A stretch of 7,874 nt of DNA from Bacillota bacterium (GTDB lineage Bacteria; Bacillota; Clostridia; Acetivibrionales; DSM-1351): contig JAFABO010000190.1 in the NCBI GenBank assembly GCA_023426005.1, positions 1 through 7,874 of the forward strand. Direction: 5' to 3'. Of this stretch, positions 6,088 through 7,874 are shown one piece after another (within the stretch, counting starts at the first letter, position 1; each line of letters begins with the position of its first letter). The position numbers were made by a program, and so were the translations under genes. The notes beneath the pieces were generated by a model that saw only the letters and a program-made list of their open reading frames with translations, was not told the DNA's origin and searched no databases.

Positions 6088-6091
6088 GGAG
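6088..6091 (+). promoter_or_regulatory. Ribosome binding site that sets the YlbF-family start at ATG 6098
   Basis: GGAG at 6088-6091 lies six bases before ATG 6098. The earlier in-frame ATG at 6086 overlaps this site and has no Shine-Dalgarno sequence of its own. Confidence 0.65.
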
Positions 6092-6097
6092 ACAAAA

Positions 6098-6484
6098 ATG
6101 GATATTACAGAAAAGGCCAGAGAGCTGGGTTTAATGCTGGCAAATTCAAAGGAAATGGAATTATATAACAACACAGAGGCAGCAATGCAGGCCGATACAA
6201 AATCAACGACACTTATGAGCCAATACAAGCAGCTTCAGATAGAGCTGGTTAAGAAAACCAGAGAAAATGCAGGAGCCGAAGTTATTGAAGAAACAAAGCA
6301 AAAGCTTCTTGCAAAACAAAAAGAAATTAACGAATATCCCATAACCTTCGAATTTCTTTCAGCAAAAGCAAATCTGGAAGCTTTGATGAAAAAAGTCAAT
6401 GATATTATCGTGTTTTCAATAACAGGCGAGCCAACCTGTTCGGATGATAAGTGCAAGACCTGCGGCGGTGGCTGCAAGGGCTAA
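6098..6484 (+). CDS. YlbF/YmcA-family protein with a four-cysteine tail
   Basis: This is a 128-residue, mainly helical protein of the YlbF/YmcA (Com_YlbF) family. In Bacillus YmcA, YlbF and YaaT form a complex that carries [4Fe-4S] clusters and affects RNase Y, competence, biofilm formation and sporulation. Residues 1-108 are the helical domain (ITEKARELGLMLANSKEMELY, then a long charged helix, then NEYPITFEFLSAKANLEALMKKVNDII). The tail 114-126 has Cys114, Cys119, Cys122 and Cys126 in the spacing C-x4-C-x2-C-x3-C with several glycines, well suited to bind an iron-sulfur cluster or zinc. The position between miaB and mutS is that of ymcA in Bacillus, apart from cotE. Whether it acts with a YlbF/YaaT partner elsewhere in the genome cannot be seen here. 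Confidence 0.85.
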   Translation: MDITEKARELGLMLANSKEMELYNNTEAAMQADTKSTTLMSQYKQLQIELVKKTRENAGAEVIEETKQKLLAKQKEINEYPITFEFLSAKANLEALMKKVNDIIVFSITGEPTCSDDKCKTCGGGCKG

Positions 6485-6634
6485 ACGCGAAGCTCGCAAG
6501 TTGAGCCTACATCGTTATACTTCGCGTTGGAAAAATCGTAAACGATTTTTTATTTGTTTGTTGTTTGTACCAACATGTCGCTCTTTGCCTATTAAAAAGC
6601 CACAACGGCTTTCGCAAGACGGTGCTTTGGTGCA
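6484..6634. repeat. Block of tandem inverted repeats between the YlbF-family gene and mutS
   Basis: Three symmetric units fill this spacer. First, AACGCGAAG (6484-6492) pairs perfectly with CTTCGCGTT (6520-6528). Second, AAAAATCG (6531-6538) pairs with CGATTTTT (6543-6550) around TAAA. Third, TGTACCAA (6566-6573) pairs with TTGGTGCA (6627-6634) with one G-T pair, enclosing TTGC/GCAA and the inner hairpin AAAGCC/GGCTTT (6596-6601/6607-6612). The composition and density of symmetry differ from other spacers in the window. It may be a dispersed REP- or MITE-like element, or a structured mRNA region that includes a terminator. There is no coding frame with a ribosome site. Confidence 0.5.
6531..6566 (+). 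terminator. Candidate terminator after the YlbF-family gene
   Basis: The 8-bp hairpin 6531-6538/6543-6550 with loop TAAA is followed by a T-rich tail (TTATTTGTTTGTTGTTT). The stem is AT-rich with two G-C pairs, so termination may be partial, which would leave some read-through into mutS. Confidence 0.5.
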
Positions 6635-6673
6635 TACATCATAAGTTACAAAAGGAATTTCCGGAGGTTTTGT

Positions 6674-7874
6674 ATGGGAACAGTTACTCCAATGATGCAG
6701 CAGTATTTAAGTATAAAAGAACAATATAAGGACTGTATTTTATTTTTCAGACTTGGCGACTTCTACGAGATGTTTTTCAGCGATGCCGAAATTGCCTCAA
6801 AGGAGCTTGAAATAACGCTTACAGGTAAGGATTGCGGTTTGGAGGAGCGTGCGCCCATGTGCGGCGTTCCTTTTCACGCCGCGGACGGTTACGTAGCACG
6901 GCTGGTATCAAAGGGTTTTAAGGTTGCAATCTGTGAACAGGTTGAAGACCCGGCCCTGGCAAAGGGTATAGTAAAAAGGGATGTCGTCAGGGTTGTGACT
7001 CCGGGCACAGTAACGGATATCGCAATGCTGGATGACAGGAAGAATAACTATCTGATGTCGGTATGCAGAAACGGCAACTTTTACGGCCTTGCGGCCGTCG
7101 ACATAACAACGGGTGACTTTTACGCCACCAGGATAACCTGGGGAAATACAAAGGGAAAGCTCCTGGACGAAATAGCAAAATTCATGCCCTCGGAGCTGGT
7201 TGTGAACAGTGAATTCAACGAGGACAGGGAATTGCTGTCCCAGCTGAACCTGCGCTTCAGCATATACATATCGGCTTACGACAACTGCAGTTTTGAATAC
7301 GGTAATGCAAAAGAGACGCTTAAGGAACATTTTCAAAATTTTAATCTGGACCTGTCGGAATATGACATCTCAATAAACGCCTCGGGCGCGCTCCTGAAGT
7401 ATCTTGATATGACCCAGAAAGTGAACCTCAGCCACATTCAGAACTTTAATTCATATAGTATTGAGGAGTTTATGATCCTGGATGCCGCCACCCGGCGCAA
7501 CCTCGAGCTGACCGAAACCATGAGGGAAAAGTCAAAGCGAGGCTCCCTGCTCTGGGTTCTGGACAAGACCATGACCTCAATGGGAGGCAGGCTTTTGAGA
7601 AAATGGATAGAGCAGCCCCTGGTCAACCTTGGAGATATCCAGCAAAGACTTGACGCTGTGAATGAATTCAAAAATAGATTCATGGCCCGCATGGAAATAA
7701 GGGAAATGCTGCGCCGGGTTTATGATATAGAACGCCTGATGGGCAAAGTTGTTCTGGGAAGTGTAAACTGCCGTGATCTGATTGCCCTGAAAAACTCGGT
7801 GGGCCAGATACCTTACATAAAAAATACATTAACTGATTTTGAGGCCCAACACAACAGATTTTGCTATGAACAGC
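6674..7874 (+). CDS. mutS: DNA mismatch repair protein MutS, 3' end beyond window
   Basis: MutS recognises mismatched and looped bases and recruits MutL. The frame starts at ATG 6674, six bases after GGAGG (6663-6667), and stays open to the window end, giving the first 400 of about 870 residues. Domain I (1-115) has the mismatch-contact motif GDFYEMF with Phe30 and Glu32 in the F-x-E positions, and RAPMCGVPFHAADGYVARL plus KVAICEQVEDP. The connector domain II (about 125-250) includes GLAAVDITTGDF. The start of core domain III has ILDAATRRNLEL and the family signature SLLWVLDKTMTSMGGRLLRKWIEQPLVN (291-318). The clamp and the ATPase domain with the Walker A site lie beyond the edge. The T-P-M-M-Q-Q-Y start is typical of Firmicute MutS1, so this is not MutS2. 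mutL would be expected downstream. Confidence 0.96.
   Translation, partial: MGTVTPMMQQYLSIKEQYKDCILFFRLGDFYEMFFSDAEIASKELEITLTGKDCGLEERAPMCGVPFHAADGYVARLVSKGFKVAICEQVEDPALAKGIVKRDVVRVVTPGTVTDIAMLDDRKNNYLMSVCRNGNFYGLAAVDITTGDFYATRITWGNTKGKLLDEIAKFMPSELVVNSEFNEDRELLSQLNLRFSIYISAYDNCSFEYGNAKETLKEHFQNFNLDLSEYDISINASGALLKYLDMTQKVNLSHIQNFNSYSIEEFMILDAATRRNLELTETMREKSKRGSLLWVLDKTMTSMGGRLLRKWIEQPLVNLGDIQQRLDAVNEFKNRFMARMEIREMLRRVYDIERLMGKVVLGSVNCRDLIALKNSVGQIPYIKNTLTDFEAQHNRFCYEQ

Noticed and set aside
6566..6634. Rho-independent terminator on the minus strand formed by AAAGCC/GGCTTT
   Set aside because: There is no leftward gene to its right within reach; mutS reads rightward, so the T-run after the stem on that strand is probably incidental.
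6444..6644. Rightward 66-codon frame covering the end of the YlbF-family gene and the repeat block
   Set aside because: It overlaps a real gene in another frame, is Arg-rich in a way typical of shifted reading, and has no ribosome site.
6908..7336. Leftward 142-codon frame inside mutS
   Set aside because: It lies opposite the clear mutS frame and has no ribosome site or recognisable domain.

Overview
The window looks like a chromosomal segment of a low-GC, Gram-positive, endospore-forming member of the Clostridia. The evidence is a dipicolinate synthase gene (dpaB/spoVFB), a tepA-ylzJ pair, strong AGGAGG-type ribosome sites, GTG and TTG starts, AT-rich spacers, and a miaB / YlbF-family / mutS run. 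The protein sequences feel closest to the Ruminiclostridium/Acetivibrio group, but that is an impression and has not been tested by a search.

Layout. (1) 1-578 is the nearly complete 3' part of dpaB, closed by a hairpin terminator. (2) 791-1782 is a two-gene unit, tepA-ylzJ, whose reading frames overlap by ATGA; a very strong hairpin follows it. (3) 1880-3691 is a leftward block: an unrecognised secreted protein with an unusually long, structured candidate 5' leader, and further right a PaaI-like hotdog thioesterase with its own promoter. (4) 3849-4382 is a rightward GNAT acetyltransferase, divergent from the thioesterase. (5) 4513 to the end is miaB, a YlbF/YmcA-family gene with a four-cysteine tail, a compact block of tandem inverted repeats, and the first 400 codons of mutS.

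How the parts relate. DpaB makes the spore-core compound dipicolinic acid. TepA is a ClpP-like protein that sits beside spore genes in Bacillus. MiaB modifies tRNA, the YlbF family is tied in Bacillus to RNase Y and developmental control, and MutS starts mismatch repair. In Bacillus subtilis the order spoVF-tepA-ylzJ and, separately, ymcB-ymcA-(cotE)-mutS is found in one broad chromosomal neighbourhood. This window therefore looks like a conserved backbone in which the three genes between ylzJ and miaB are accessory, with no spoIIIE/ftsK gene after ylzJ.

The two places that known features do not explain are the roughly 200-nt leader of the secreted protein (about 2879-3081, minus strand), which can form a two-part helix with a possible pseudoknot, and the repeat-rich spacer before mutS (6484-6634). 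No tRNA, rRNA, CRISPR array, insertion sequence or phage gene was seen.
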